Assembly: GCF_037102585.1 (NCBI RefSeq)
Contig: NW_027043838.1
Location: 682,001-746,000 of the forward strand
DNA: 64,000 bases
Origin: Saccharomycopsis crataegensis
Taxonomy: Eukaryota > Ascomycota > Saccharomycetes > Ascoideales > Saccharomycopsidaceae
Direction: 5' to 3'
The notes under the pieces: model-generated
Databases searched by the model: none
What the model was told of the DNA's origin: nothing
The model's input: only the letters and a program-made list of their open reading frames with translations
Translations under genes and position numbers: made by a program
In this document: piece by piece, positions 10,396 to 20,761 of the stretch
Layout: each line of letters opens with the position of its first letter
Position numbering within the stretch: position 1 is the first letter of the stretch

Positions 10396-11196
10396 ATGGC
10401 TCGAAAGATCACTACCTTTCAAGATAGAACAATTTTGAACGAGGAGAATTTAAAATTCTTGAAAGAAAATATTGATGCAAAGAAATCTACTTTAAGTTTT
10501 TCAGAATTATGGAAACAAATATCAAATAATCTTACCACAATATTAGTCCCAGAAGACGTTGATATTCAAATAAGATCCCTAGCATTGGGGTCTATGAGTT
10601 CCGAAATATCACCAAAGTTTCAAATGGCTCTATTGCTACTCATTAAGGAGCAATTAAATGTCAAAAGAATCTCATTGTATGACCCGGAATTTAATGATTT
10701 AGATAGGGAACTAATGACAAAAGAATATGACATGACTGTTGATGAAATCGATCCCTTCAGTAAGGAAAATAACGAAAATGTCATATATTATCTCCCTCAT
10801 ATACCGCTAGAAGTTTTGGAGGGGCTCATTGCCGAGAAGCATCCTTCGTACATGATATGTAACAATATAGAAAAACATTTATCAAGATTCACTGTGAATG
10901 AGATTATCACAAAGTTCCCTGAACTCAGTCTAGTATATTTCAAGTTAGAGCCCGATGTGAATGATGAATTTACTGTCGTTGAGAAGAAAAAGCCTCGGAA
11001 TAGGAAGAAAAAGGGCCAGTCTCAAAGATTGGCACAAGTGATGGAGGATGAAAAAACTCAAAAACAAAGATTTCTAGACTCAGTCAAGGAAATCTATAAA
11101 GAAATAGATGTTATGTATAAAATAGAAGCATCGGACGTTCCAGCAGAAGCAGGCAACAGCTTCAGCGACTTATTTCTCTTGAAATGTCGCCAATAA
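10396..11196 (+). CDS. BER1: BER1/SRR1-like protein
   Basis: 266-aa protein of the SRR1 family; yeast Ber1 is linked genetically to microtubule function and the plant homologue to light and clock signalling. The SRR1-like domain occupies about residues 50-165. It contains SLALGSMSSE near its start, RISLYDPEF, then YYLPHIPLEVLEGL and PSYMICNNIEKHL, a typical order for the family. A Lys/Arg-rich patch (about 220-240, KKKPRNRKKKG) could be a nuclear signal. The start is the first in-frame ATG, 10396; the open frame upstream has no Met. The promoter is shared with the Maf-family gene, 220 bp apart. The biochemical function of the family is not known. Confidence 0.88.
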   Translation: MARKITTFQDRTILNEENLKFLKENIDAKKSTLSFSELWKQISNNLTTILVPEDVDIQIRSLALGSMSSEISPKFQMALLLLIKEQLNVKRISLYDPEFNDLDRELMTKEYDMTVDEIDPFSKENNENVIYYLPHIPLEVLEGLIAEKHPSYMICNNIEKHLSRFTVNEIITKFPELSLVYFKLEPDVNDEFTVVEKKKPRNRKKKGQSQRLAQVMEDEKTQKQRFLDSVKEIYKEIDVMYKIEASDVPAEAGNSFSDLFLLKCRQ

Positions 11197-11471
11197 AGAT
11201 TTTCCTCGTTAATATTATACTTCTAGAACAGTTGGGATCCGCTATTTTGGTTCCAGCACCGCCCTTCAAAAATTACCCCCAATTTCAGTTGCAGATCATA
11301 AACACCCTGGAATGGAACCACACATTTATTAGCCCAGAATTTCCCAACCCCACTAGTTTTAGCTTAAAAAAAAAAAAAAAAATTAAAAAAAATTAAAAAA
11401 AAACAAGAATAGGGACTTAAACAAAAACCAAAACCAAAGCTCCTTCCAGTTCTCGTTAGATTCTTGATAAA

Positions 11472-13457
11472 ATGGCAAATGCTGATATTGAGAATCCTTC
11501 CACAGTTGGCTCATCAGCCCAAGTGGAGGCCAAGTTGTACACACCTCCTAACCCCCATCAAGTGTTGAGAATTGCATTGAACTTGAAGTCATTGCTTGAC
11601 AGCATTATTCCCAATGCTGTTCCAATATCTTCTTTGCTGAATATCTTAACACCACGAATTGTTGATCTCGCCTTGCAAGCTTGCGGTGGTAAAGGAAATG
11701 GCGAAATTGGCACCTCTTCCAGAAAATATAGAGGCTGTGTTATTTACTGTTTGATTATTGTGAGTACTTGGTATGATAAGTTGTCGCAAATGAATTTACA
11801 TGAAAGTGACCTCTACCAGTGCAGATCTGCTGCCAGTGAACATTTGGCCAAATTGATCATCGAGAGTCACAACCTGAAAGATCAAAACTTTTTGTTCATT
11901 CAAATGTTATGCCGTCGGTACACTATTGTATTGAATGAGGAAGTTACTTCTCCTACTAGTGCCTTGGAGTTGGCTGTGGACAAGCATTCCATTGTGATAA
12001 TCAGCTCATCTGGATATCAAAGATGTATGAAATGGTTGTGGAGAGGTTGGATTATCCAAGCCAGAAGTGATCCTCAAACTTACATCATGTACAAGGACGT
12101 TAACAATTCAAGATTTTTGAGCCATTTCAACCCGAATAGAATTAAGTCTCCACAATTTCAAAACATTATGGAGATTATGGTTTCTATTGTTTATTTGATC
12201 TTATTCACATACCTTATCAACAATCACGATAAAAAACCAGATGGTGCCGAAATTATTTTTTACTTGTTCACCATCAGTTTTTCTATCGATGAAATGGTGA
12301 AGTTTTATCATATTGGTTCCAGCTATTTCACTAGTTTCTCTAGTTGTTTCAACGACACCATGTATAGTCTTATTATTATATCCTTTTTGGTAAAGTTGTT
12401 TGCAATCCATCACAAGTCGGAATACTACAACGAAGTTTCCTATAAAATATTGTCCTGTGTGTCTCCTCTTATGTGGTCCAGATTGTTGTTCTATTTGGAC
12501 TCTCAGAAATTCATTGGTGCTATGATTGTGGTTATTCAAAAGATGATGAAAGAATCCATTTTGTTCTTTACCCTTTTATTCATTATCATCATTGGGTTTT
12601 TACAAGGTTTCATTGGTATGGACACTGCTGATGGTAAAAGAGATGAGTCTTATATGCTATTTCATTTGATGGTCAAAACTGTCATTGGTGGAGTTGATTT
12701 CGGGGCATTTGAAAAATTGGCCCCACCATATTCTGGTATTTTGTACTACGCCTTTGTTTTTATTATCACTGTGATTTTGTTGAACATTTTGGGTGCTTTG
12801 TTCAATAGTTCCTATTCTTTAATCGTTGCCCGTTCTACCGATGAGTACTTGGCCTTAAACTCTGCAAAGACTTTGAAGTATATCAGATCACCAGATTTAG
12901 ATTTGTTTATTCCACCATTCAACTTATTCGAAATTCTTTTCTTGACTTTGCCATTGAGCTGGTGGGTCCCAAGATATTATTTCAAAAAGATTAATTATTA
13001 TTTGTTAACTGTTCTTTATCTTCCATTTTTGGTTGTTATTGCCATTCACGAAGTGAAAGTTTCTAAAAGAGTGCAATATAACAGATTCAAAAACTTGCCT
13101 GATGATGCAAATGAGATTGATACAGAATGGGACTTGACAGATGGTTTCCAAGACGATGCGATTATTGATCTCAATAATAGCAACTCCGAGGGCTCTACTT
13201 CTCTTCAAAATAATCAAAGTTTGGTTAACTCAGCCTTACTGGTTCAAAGAGCATTCGAAAGACAAGACCCAGAATTCTTAGTTGATATTAATAAATTCAA
13301 TAGGAAGGTCAAAGATATTGCTCCTCCAATTCAAGAAAGTAATGAATTGGGAATCTCTTGGGAAGTCTATCAATTGCATTCTAAGATTGATAAATTGACA
13401 GACTTGGTCAATAATTTGTACACAGAGAACCAAGAAATAAAGAAAAAATTGAATTGA
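11472..13457 (+). CDS. YVC1: Vacuolar TRP-type cation channel YVC1
   Basis: 661-aa orthologue of Yvc1 (TRPY1), a mechanosensitive, calcium-activated cation channel of the vacuolar membrane that releases Ca2+ under osmotic stress. The cytosolic N-terminal domain spans about residues 1-230. It is followed by a six-helix membrane core (about 235-455) with hydrophobic segments such as IMVSIVYLILFTYLI, ESILFFTLLFIIIIGF and YYAFVFIITVILLNI. The last two flank the pore loop region VKTVIGGVDFGAF. After further hydrophobic stretches near 480-530 the C-terminal tail is acidic (DDANEIDTEWD, DGFQDDA), matching the Ca2+-sensing acidic cluster known in this family, and ends in a short coiled coil. Length matches yeast Yvc1 (675 aa). 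The start is the first ATG after an A-rich leader. Confidence 0.95.
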   Translation: MANADIENPSTVGSSAQVEAKLYTPPNPHQVLRIALNLKSLLDSIIPNAVPISSLLNILTPRIVDLALQACGGKGNGEIGTSSRKYRGCVIYCLIIVSTWYDKLSQMNLHESDLYQCRSAASEHLAKLIIESHNLKDQNFLFIQMLCRRYTIVLNEEVTSPTSALELAVDKHSIVIISSSGYQRCMKWLWRGWIIQARSDPQTYIMYKDVNNSRFLSHFNPNRIKSPQFQNIMEIMVSIVYLILFTYLINNHDKKPDGAEIIFYLFTISFSIDEMVKFYHIGSSYFTSFSSCFNDTMYSLIIISFLVKLFAIHHKSEYYNEVSYKILSCVSPLMWSRLLFYLDSQKFIGAMIVVIQKMMKESILFFTLLFIIIIGFLQGFIGMDTADGKRDESYMLFHLMVKTVIGGVDFGAFEKLAPPYSGILYYAFVFIITVILLNILGALFNSSYSLIVARSTDEYLALNSAKTLKYIRSPDLDLFIPPFNLFEILFLTLPLSWWVPRYYFKKINYYLLTVLYLPFLVVIAIHEVKVSKRVQYNRFKNLPDDANEIDTEWDLTDGFQDDAIIDLNNSNSEGSTSLQNNQSLVNSALLVQRAFERQDPEFLVDINKFNRKVKDIAPPIQESNELGISWEVYQLHSKIDKLTDLVNNLYTENQEIKKKLN

Positions 13458-14146
13458 TGTGCGCCTTTTTGATTGGAATGACTTTCCGTTTTTCTTGGCC
13501 TATGAAATTTTGAACTTAGTTTTTATCCACCTTTTTTTTTGTTTTCTTTTCAATTTTTGCTTTTCAACTCTCTTCATATGCCATCTTGATGTGTTTTTTT
13601 TTTTTCAAAATCTGGAGCACATTTTAAGGAATGTTTTCCTAAGAATAGACTGTAAGCTTCTTTTTTTGTTTGCGAAGCTAGAAGTATACCTTTTTTTTTG
13701 ACATTTCAAAGGGTTATTTCGTATCAAAAACTGCTTCACTGTCATTGAATAGTATGACTTATTTGGTTTTTGTCCGGATATTTGTAGAACATTTTCTATT
13801 TCTTTTTTACCAAATAATATATTTCGCGTATCTAGTTTTACCTATCGGCCCGGTACCAGGAAAAAAATTCGATTTTCTGTAGACTTTATCCCTTTCTTAA
13901 TCTTTTTTTTTTCTTTGGAAACCTTCCAACCGAGAAAGATGAAGATATTTATCTTCTTTAAATAAGCTGAAACAAAAAATAACGCCTTGCCGTGCACATA
14001 AGACATGCTCACTATCCACGTAGGCTTAAACATTATAACAATAATCACGTGACAGCACAGAGATGATATTTTTTGAGGAGATGAGATGGGAGTCAGAAAC
14101 CTTTTTAAAGAAGTTCCTGACTTAAGCTTGTCCGTAACTATTTAGG
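13458..14146. other. Spacer between YVC1 and CWC27
   Basis: 689 bp holding the T-rich 3' region of YVC1 and the promoter of CWC27. A CACGTGA E-box-like site lies near 14046, about 100 bp before the CWC27 start. Several T runs are present. I see no RNA gene or convincing ORF. Confidence 0.5.
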
Positions 14147-15361
14147 ATGGGAGAACCTGCCACAACTGCAAAAGTAATATTACACACTGATAAAGGACCC
14201 TTGAATATTGAACTTTGGGCGAAAGAGTGCCCTGTTAACACAAAACACTTTCTCAAAAATTGTTTGAATGGCAATTACATTAGCAATAATAGTTGCTTCA
14301 ATAAAATATCGAAAAATAATCTAATATCATTTAATACTGGCAAAACAAGCCAAGAAAACTTGTTGAAAAAGGAGACCAACCAGCGAATACGGTTCACTAG
14401 AAGAGGGTTGGTTGGTTTTGGTAATGCTCTTGATAAATCTCACACTAATGAGGAGGAGTTTTTCATCACTTTACGGCTGTTCCCTGAGTTCAACAATAAC
14501 TACACAATTTTTGGTACTATAGCGGATAGTTCAATTTATAATGCCATAAGAATATCAGATAGTGAATTGGAAGAAGGAAGAGAGTATCAGCCAATATATC
14601 CTACAAAAATTTTGAAAACCGAAGTGATCGTGCCGTATTTTGAAGATCTTGATAAGATTATTATTGCTAATGAGGATTTAGGAGAACCCGCAAAGAAGAA
14701 ACCAAAGAAGAACGATTCCAAGAAGAAGAAAAAGAAGGCAGTAAAGTTAAGCTATGAAGATGATCATGATGATGTTGATGAACCGGATTTCAAACCCGTG
14801 AAAATTAGGTCAGCTCACGTTGCTCTCAAAGATCACAGTTTGTCAAAGAAGAAGGTTAGCAGCAAAAATTCGGAAGAGGAACAATTGGAAAATGAAGACC
14901 AGAGTTTCAATGAACACACTGAATTGAACGTTCAGAGCAGCATTAACACTGAAGGCAAGAATGACTCCGATAAACAGGAGTTGGAAGCAGAGATTGAAAA
15001 ATTGAAAAAATCATTATCGAACAATAAGTCAGTGAAGGAGGAGAACAAGGAAAGTGATGTCACTTCTTTTATACAGAATCAAAAAGATGAATATCGTAAA
15101 AATCAAAAATTCAGCACTAACAGACAATTGAGGGAGATTCAAACTTTCAATATATTTGAAAAATTCGAGAAGAAGATCTCGAACTCCAAGATCGGAGAAC
15201 AGGAGAATCTAATAAAAAACAGGCTGCCTAACTTCGATGAAGAAGACGAGGCACAGGATAGTGATGAAGAAGATGATTATTTGGATTTTATGGATCATCA
15301 ATTGGACTTCAAAGAGGAAGATTCCCATCATGATGATGATTTGAAAACTGTAAATTTATAG
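14147..15361 (+). CDS. CWC27: Spliceosomal cyclophilin-like protein CWC27
   Basis: 404-aa orthologue of Cwc27, a Bact-spliceosome component with a cyclophilin fold. The cyclophilin domain (about residues 8-170) is recognisable by VILHTDKGPLNIELWAKECP, then RRGLVGFGNA, EEFFITLRLFPEFN and YTIFG. The canonical isomerase residues (Arg-Phe-Gln near FxRVxxFxxQGGD) are replaced here (CFNKISKNNLISFNTGK), so prolyl isomerase activity is unlikely; loss of activity is known for CWC27 proteins. The C-terminal half is Lys/Glu/Asp-rich, predicted disordered with helical segments (QELEAEIEKLKKSL), also family-typical. It is convergent with NST1, with a 284-bp spacer. Confidence 0.92.
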   Translation: MGEPATTAKVILHTDKGPLNIELWAKECPVNTKHFLKNCLNGNYISNNSCFNKISKNNLISFNTGKTSQENLLKKETNQRIRFTRRGLVGFGNALDKSHTNEEEFFITLRLFPEFNNNYTIFGTIADSSIYNAIRISDSELEEGREYQPIYPTKILKTEVIVPYFEDLDKIIIANEDLGEPAKKKPKKNDSKKKKKKAVKLSYEDDHDDVDEPDFKPVKIRSAHVALKDHSLSKKKVSSKNSEEEQLENEDQSFNEHTELNVQSSINTEGKNDSDKQELEAEIEKLKKSLSNNKSVKEENKESDVTSFIQNQKDEYRKNQKFSTNRQLREIQTFNIFEKFEKKISNSKIGEQENLIKNRLPNFDEEDEAQDSDEEDDYLDFMDHQLDFKEEDSHHDDDLKTVNL

Positions 15362-15645
15362 AATTTTAGGTGAGAGTTATTAACTTTGGAGGAGTTTATA
15401 CAACGTATTTGTTTATCCTATCTCCTTGATCACCAGTAATGAGTAGCGCCTTCAATAATCCTTAGACAAGACGTTCTCAAAGTCCTTTAGCAGCCGTAAG
15501 GCTCCCATGTTGTTGTCTTACAATGATAATATTTATTAGTATAAAAATCAGCTTTAATTACAAAATCTTATTAATGAATATATATTCAATATGTCATCAT
15601 ATTCGTCAGTCATCGTCACTGTAAACTATCCAATAATAAAAAAAG

Positions 15646-18600
15646 TTACCAAATCAAAGAAGATTTGCTCCCGTTCGGGTTGCTCTTGCTGGTTAAGTTA
15701 TTAATATTGAAATTCTGCAAGCTGCTCATTGTGTTCCCGGATCCCGGGTTTACAGGGCTGCCGAAGTTCACAGAGTTTGGTACACTATCAAGGTTTGGAT
15801 TCACAGATGGTGCAGAACTGTTAATACCAGTACTTGACCCAAAGTTCACACCACTGCTGAATGAATTGCCTAAATCATACTGGCCAAATCCAAGGCCATT
15901 CAATAAACTACCATTTCCTGCGGCTCCGCTATTCCTTTTAGGTAACACATCAATCGGTCTTTGTGTGGCCTTCCTAATTTTCACATGAGTAATAGCACCC
16001 AGCAAATCGTAAGAACATTCATAATTTAAGCCAATACCACCACCATGTTTACTATTGTTTATAATTATTATGATTCTACTAACAAAACCAGCCAAAGTCA
16101 ACAAAGTTGTACTTGGGATAAATTGTCTCGCCATTTGGTACAATTCTGGTAATCCAATGAACTTATCAGTGGTTGTTCCAGTAAAGCTATCGAAACTTAA
16201 GGCATGATATGCCCTGAAAATTGCATCTTCAAGGACCAATTCTGAAATGGAACCCCCCGCACTTGTTAGAGATGGGCTGGCTCCATTATTTCCAACAATA
16301 TTACGAGACCCGGTGATTTGTGGCACTTCTTGGGCACCATTAGTTTCTCCAGACAGAGGAATGGCACCAAGAGTATTGACAGTAGATGTGCTGGAATTTG
16401 TGCCTAGACTATTCCATAAGTTACTGGTTGTATTATTTGTGGATCCCTTGCCCCAAATTTGGTTTGAGAGGCTAAAACCATTAAGCAGAGAAGTAGCATT
16501 GCCACCAATAATATGCGATCCCCAAATATGATTATCCACATTGTTTGCAGCCGGAGCATCATTTGCTGGTAAAATAGTATTTAGTAGACTGGCACTGGAC
16601 ATTTTAGGAGTTTGACTGGAAACTGCTGGCACATTTGAATGGTCAGAAATACTATTGAAGGCCATAAAAGGTGAATTATGGTCATAAGCATGGATCCCGC
16701 CAGCATTCACCATGGGCCTTGTGCCATTGAGATTACTGGTAGAGCTATTGTCCCCCCAATGAGAGGGGCCCCCGGTTTCTTGATTCTGAATGAAATGAGA
16801 AGAGCCACCAGAGGATATTGAAGAGTTCCTGGCCGAGTTGGCAGTTTGAGAGGGATTATAAAGTATTGAATTTTGGCTAGTACCATAGAATTGTGGACTA
16901 TTAAAGTCCTGTTGTAGAGCTTGGACAGACGGAAGTTGAGATGGAAAATGCATCTGCTGTAAAGCCGGTGAAATCTTAGTAGAATCAACCTCCAATGATG
17001 TTAATTTATTAGGTTGAATATTATTATCACTGTTTTGTAGATCATTTGTGATACTAGAAATCAGTGAATTTTCAAAAAAATTCTCTTTAATATCAGTTTG
17101 CAATCTAGCGGCCTCCTCTGACTTTTTCCTGTCTTGCCACTTTTGTCTCTTCTCTGCCTCTTTCTTTTCTTTTAACTTCCGTTCCTCATCCAATTTCCGT
17201 TCCTCATCCAATTTCTTTTTTCTCTTTTCTTCCAATTCTTTTTCCCTTTTTTGTTTCTCTAATTCCCTCTGCCTCTCCATCTCTAGTTCACGGCGTTTTT
17301 TCTTCTCCAATTGTTTTTTCTTCTCCTCTTCTTTCTTTTTTCGTTGTTCTTCTTTTCTCTTTCTTCCCATTTCAGTCTTTCTTTGCTGTTCTTCTTTGGC
17401 CAATCTCTCCGCCTCCAATCTAGATTGTTCTTTTTTCAATCTTTCGGCCTCCTTCGCCTCTTGTTGTTTTCTTTTCTTTTCCCGTTTCTTTTCTTTCTCC
17501 CGCTGTTTCTTTTCTTCTTTTAATCTCTCTCTTTCTTCTTCTTGGTTAAGCTCTTCAAGAAATTCCTTGGCTTTATCCTCTGCAACTTTCTGCTTATACG
17601 AAGCAATTAGTCTATTATGGACTAACCCAGTAATGACATTCCTGAGAAGATTTCTGCCCTCTTCATATAAATCATCATCATTCACATAATTATCTGTCGC
17701 AGCATCCGGGTATGCTTCTGCTCCTTCCGCATCATGTTCTTCTTCATCTTCATATTCTTGATCTGAATCGCGACTATCTTCATAATCATGAGAATCCTCA
17801 TCACTATACTCATATTCTTCATCTTCATACTCTTCATCCTCCACCTCCTCGTCCTCTCCACCTATATAGTATTCCTCATCTTCCGTGTCATTATTACTAT
17901 TATTAGTATTATTATTAGTATCATTAATATTATTATTATTATCATTATGATGATGATGATGGGGATGGGAATGAGTATGGTGATGGTGATGGTGATGATC
18001 ATAATGTTGGCATTGATCATCATCTTGAGAGTGAGCATAATCTTTATTGTCAATTTGACCTTGATTTTTGTTTTGTTGTTTATCAGATTCCCGACAATTA
18101 ATGTTTTCAAAATCAGAGCCGCCAAATACAAGTTTGCTATCAGCTAGGCTATATCCTACGATCTCTTTATATTGGTTTAGATTCTTCTCTTTTTCTTCCT
18201 TTAACTGCGCTGACAATGTTTTGAAATATTCTGCCGTCTTTATGCTTGTATAAAGCTTTTTGAAATCCGCATTGGTATTCTTCCCATCTTTGCCACACTG
18301 ATCTAAAAACATTCGCAAATCATTTTTAAAAATACCTGCTGCTGACTTATCATTAGGGTTATTCATCACATTCGTAATTCTTTCCATAACATCCAAAAAC
18401 TCTTTGCCATCATTTTGGAGTAAATCATCGGCTATTGAAGCAATGGCATTCTCATTCATATTAACACCAAGACTACCTTCTGGATTTTTGCATTGAGTAT
18501 CATCCGTATTATCGTAATGTTCATTAGCATCTTCAGGGACTTCGGTGATAGTTGCAGAATTCAAATTTTTATCAGTACCATCTTTGGGAAGTCCTTTTGC

Positions 18601-19500
18601 AAAATTGAACATATTGATTTGTGACACCAAATGATCGAAGACACCCTTCATACTGACAGTCTCTGTTTGAAGTTCGAGGGAAAGTGGGTCGTCATTTTCA
18701 GATTCATTTTTGGGAGAATAATCATTGTCATTTGAATTGAGATTCATATTTTTCTCCACTGGACTTTGTGTGTTTTTACTATTTTCAGTATTCTCATTTC
18801 TAAAAACGATATTACTTCTCTTGTGTATCACCTGTGGCTCCTGTTTTCTATTTATCTGGAAAGATTCATGAACTATCTCGTCTATGGTGGCGTTCTCAAA
18901 AACTTTGGAAAACTCATCTAAACTGGCAGCTTTCTCAAAAACTCGATGAAGCTGATATATCTTCTTCTCCATGAATGATCTTCTTCTGCCACATATGTTG
19001 CAATCACAATCATTCTTCGTCACTTGTTTCAAACCTTGTAGGAACGATTCTTCATCAAAATTAAAAATTTCTCGCTTTTGGGAATCACCAAGCCCATTCC
19101 AAAATTCCAACACTTTGGTCTCTGAATCAGAAAAATCTTGGTTCCAAATATCTTCCTTCTTGTCCTTTCCTTTCTTCTTTTTATTTTTGATGTTGCCATT
19201 CTGCTGAGATTTGTCATCTTTTTCAGAGAGTTGCTCTACAATTACTTCACCATTAGCGCCTTGGCGTATCACCCTATGTGTTGGATAATCATCATCTGGA
19301 TTCATTAGTTTGGCTTGAATATTGGAAGTATCAAGTTCAGAATTCTTGGATCCACCTTTTTTATTTTTCTTCTTCTTCTTCTTTTTCTTTTTTTTTCCGC
19401 CTTCTTGTTCATCATTGTTGTAATCAAAATGTATACTCTCACCCGTTATGAATTGATGATGATTATCATCGTTCTCTTTGACTGCAATTGCTCCACTCAT
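15646..19500 (-). CDS. NST1: Stress-response protein NST1
   Basis: 1284-aa orthologue of Nst1, a cytoplasmic protein that negatively affects salt tolerance and is linked to mRNA processing. The N terminus has a long poly-Lys tract (about residues 37-48), then PTHRVIRQGANGEVIVEQL, a conserved Nst1 block. Next comes a Cys-rich motif CDCNICGRRRSF (about 160-175). A His-rich patch (about 495-515) is followed by Asn and acidic Asp/Glu runs, then a long charged helix of Lys/Glu/Arg (about 630-805), characteristic of Nst1. The C-terminal 450 residues are Ser/Asn/Gly-rich, with a more ordered block near 1140-1200. Yeast Nst1 is 1240 aa, so the length fits. It is transcribed away from a 1.26-kb intergenic region. 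Confidence 0.93.
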   Translation of the reverse strand: MSGAIAVKENDDNHHQFITGESIHFDYNNDEQEGGKKKKKKKKKKNKKGGSKNSELDTSNIQAKLMNPDDDYPTHRVIRQGANGEVIVEQLSEKDDKSQQNGNIKNKKKKGKDKKEDIWNQDFSDSETKVLEFWNGLGDSQKREIFNFDEESFLQGLKQVTKNDCDCNICGRRRSFMEKKIYQLHRVFEKAASLDEFSKVFENATIDEIVHESFQINRKQEPQVIHKRSNIVFRNENTENSKNTQSPVEKNMNLNSNDNDYSPKNESENDDPLSLELQTETVSMKGVFDHLVSQINMFNFAKGLPKDGTDKNLNSATITEVPEDANEHYDNTDDTQCKNPEGSLGVNMNENAIASIADDLLQNDGKEFLDVMERITNVMNNPNDKSAAGIFKNDLRMFLDQCGKDGKNTNADFKKLYTSIKTAEYFKTLSAQLKEEKEKNLNQYKEIVGYSLADSKLVFGGSDFENINCRESDKQQNKNQGQIDNKDYAHSQDDDQCQHYDHHHHHHHTHSHPHHHHHNDNNNNINDTNNNTNNSNNDTEDEEYYIGGEDEEVEDEEYEDEEYEYSDEDSHDYEDSRDSDQEYEDEEEHDAEGAEAYPDAATDNYVNDDDLYEEGRNLLRNVITGLVHNRLIASYKQKVAEDKAKEFLEELNQEEERERLKEEKKQREKEKKREKKRKQQEAKEAERLKKEQSRLEAERLAKEEQQRKTEMGRKRKEEQRKKKEEEKKKQLEKKKRRELEMERQRELEKQKREKELEEKRKKKLDEERKLDEERKLKEKKEAEKRQKWQDRKKSEEAARLQTDIKENFFENSLISSITNDLQNSDNNIQPNKLTSLEVDSTKISPALQQMHFPSQLPSVQALQQDFNSPQFYGTSQNSILYNPSQTANSARNSSISSGGSSHFIQNQETGGPSHWGDNSSTSNLNGTRPMVNAGGIHAYDHNSPFMAFNSISDHSNVPAVSSQTPKMSSASLLNTILPANDAPAANNVDNHIWGSHIIGGNATSLLNGFSLSNQIWGKGSTNNTTSNLWNSLGTNSSTSTVNTLGAIPLSGETNGAQEVPQITGSRNIVGNNGASPSLTSAGGSISELVLEDAIFRAYHALSFDSFTGTTTDKFIGLPELYQMARQFIPSTTLLTLAGFVSRIIIIINNSKHGGGIGLNYECSYDLLGAITHVKIRKATQRPIDVLPKRNSGAAGNGSLLNGLGFGQYDLGNSFSSGVNFGSSTGINSSAPSVNPNLDSVPNSVNFGSPVNPGSGNTMSSLQNFNINNLTSKSNPNGSKSSLIW

Positions 19501-20761
19501 CGTGTGGTTTAACCACTATCTAGGCAATTAGTGCTTATGTTGTTCAGAAATATGCAGTAGAATTATTCGCTGCAATTTTGTAACTTTTGCAAAATTCTCT
19601 TGAATCTCAAGGTTATTCCAATGCTTTAGTGTTGTCAAAAATACTAGTGAGGGTATGTATATATATTGGCAAGCTCCCACTTCCAGTTTCTACTGTTGTT
19701 GTGGTTGTGCCTCAGATTGTCACTTGATAAAAACGACTGTGAAATATGTAGTTTTTATAAATAGTCAATATCTAAGGATATGAATGATCTTAATAAATAC
19801 TGTGGTGGTAAAAGCGTTAACAAAAAAAATCCTTTAATTTTGAAAGCTTCAACAGAAAAAAAAAAAGCACTTGGGAAATCATTCACGTGACTTTAGGGGA
19901 ATATCTCATGAAGCGATAGTTTCATCTAATACTTTTTGATTGCATTATTGTTACTAGATCTAAGAAATGTAATTTGAGTAATACAAATAAGACACTATTA
20001 ATAGCACAAAGAGGCACTGAAAATGATGAGCAAAGTAAATGAGCATTCCAGATAACTGAGGCCTAATAACCAAAGCTTGCAAAAACTTGATCTATATCAC
20101 TGAATACCTAACCCTGGCACAATATGATTGATAAAGTTATATTGGTTAATGTTAGTTTTAAAGGCGCCGTTCTTGAAGAAGTTATTGACTATCTTTCAAA
20201 GTTTATTATTAAACGAGTTGCTTGGTGTTCGTATTCATGAAGATGCATCACTGCTTCTACCGTAGATCTACACCATTTTTGCCAAAAAATATCACTATTT
20301 CTTTTGTCTATTCTTTCAATATAGCTTTTTAATTCATTATTCATTGAAATATTCAACTAGCCTTTGCTACTTGGTTAGAAACATTTTTTTTTTCTTCTTC
20401 AGTTTCGAACACAGAGATCTGTTCGAGGCAGAATTGGACAGTAGGTAACGTACGCTAGAAGTCGGTCTTTCTATTTAGTAAAGAGAAGATAATTGCATCC
20501 AGCATTCAACGTCAAATATCCTGAAGCTATTAGGGTTTCTGATTCTATATAAAAGCACCAAGTTTATGCTTGATGCAATTGATCCGTCATTCTGGTAGCC
20601 ACTCGCACAAGAAAAATCGCTGTCCACCGACGGGTAAGACAGGCTGTGGAGGCCTGTTTTTTTTGTTATAGATTTTGTGGTGAAATGATCACAGTGGCAA
20701 TTTTATTGGCAATATCCGTTCATCTATCACTTTATTCAATAAACCCCCCTAGGAAAAAAAA
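19501..20761. other. Long divergent intergenic region NST1/RPN12
   Basis: 1261 bp without a convincing protein gene, unusually long for this window. Seen: a CACGTGA site near 19884, a TATATAAAAG box at 20546-20555, a stem-loop cluster at 20584-20664 ending in eight T (listed separately), and an AGTGGCAAT element near 20693. The latter is one to two bases from the Rpn4 proteasome element GGTGGCAAA, as expected before RPN12. Confidence 0.5.
20546..20664 (+). ncRNA. Candidate small structured RNA (TATA box, two stems, T8 terminator)
   Basis: A TATATAAAAG box (20546-20555) is followed about 30 bp later by a segment with two helices. CCGTC (20584-20588) pairs with GACGG (20629-20633). ACAGGC (20639-20644) pairs perfectly with GCCTGT (20652-20657), which runs into eight T residues (20657-20664). 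The TATA spacing and T run look like an RNA polymerase III unit of U6 type, but the sequence matches no snRNA, SRP or RNase P/MRP element I know, and I see no clear A or B box. The alternative is a hairpin in the RPN12 leader. Confidence 0.25.

Noticed and set aside
17048-17689. 213-codon Ser/Phe-rich ORF opposite NST1
   Set aside because: Antisense of the Lys/Glu-rich helix, which produces Ser/Phe/Leu codons on the other strand.
20398-20440. GTTCGAGGC resembling a tRNA T-loop/B box
   Set aside because: No acceptor, D-arm or anticodon arm can be formed around it; the flanking stem is only four pairs.
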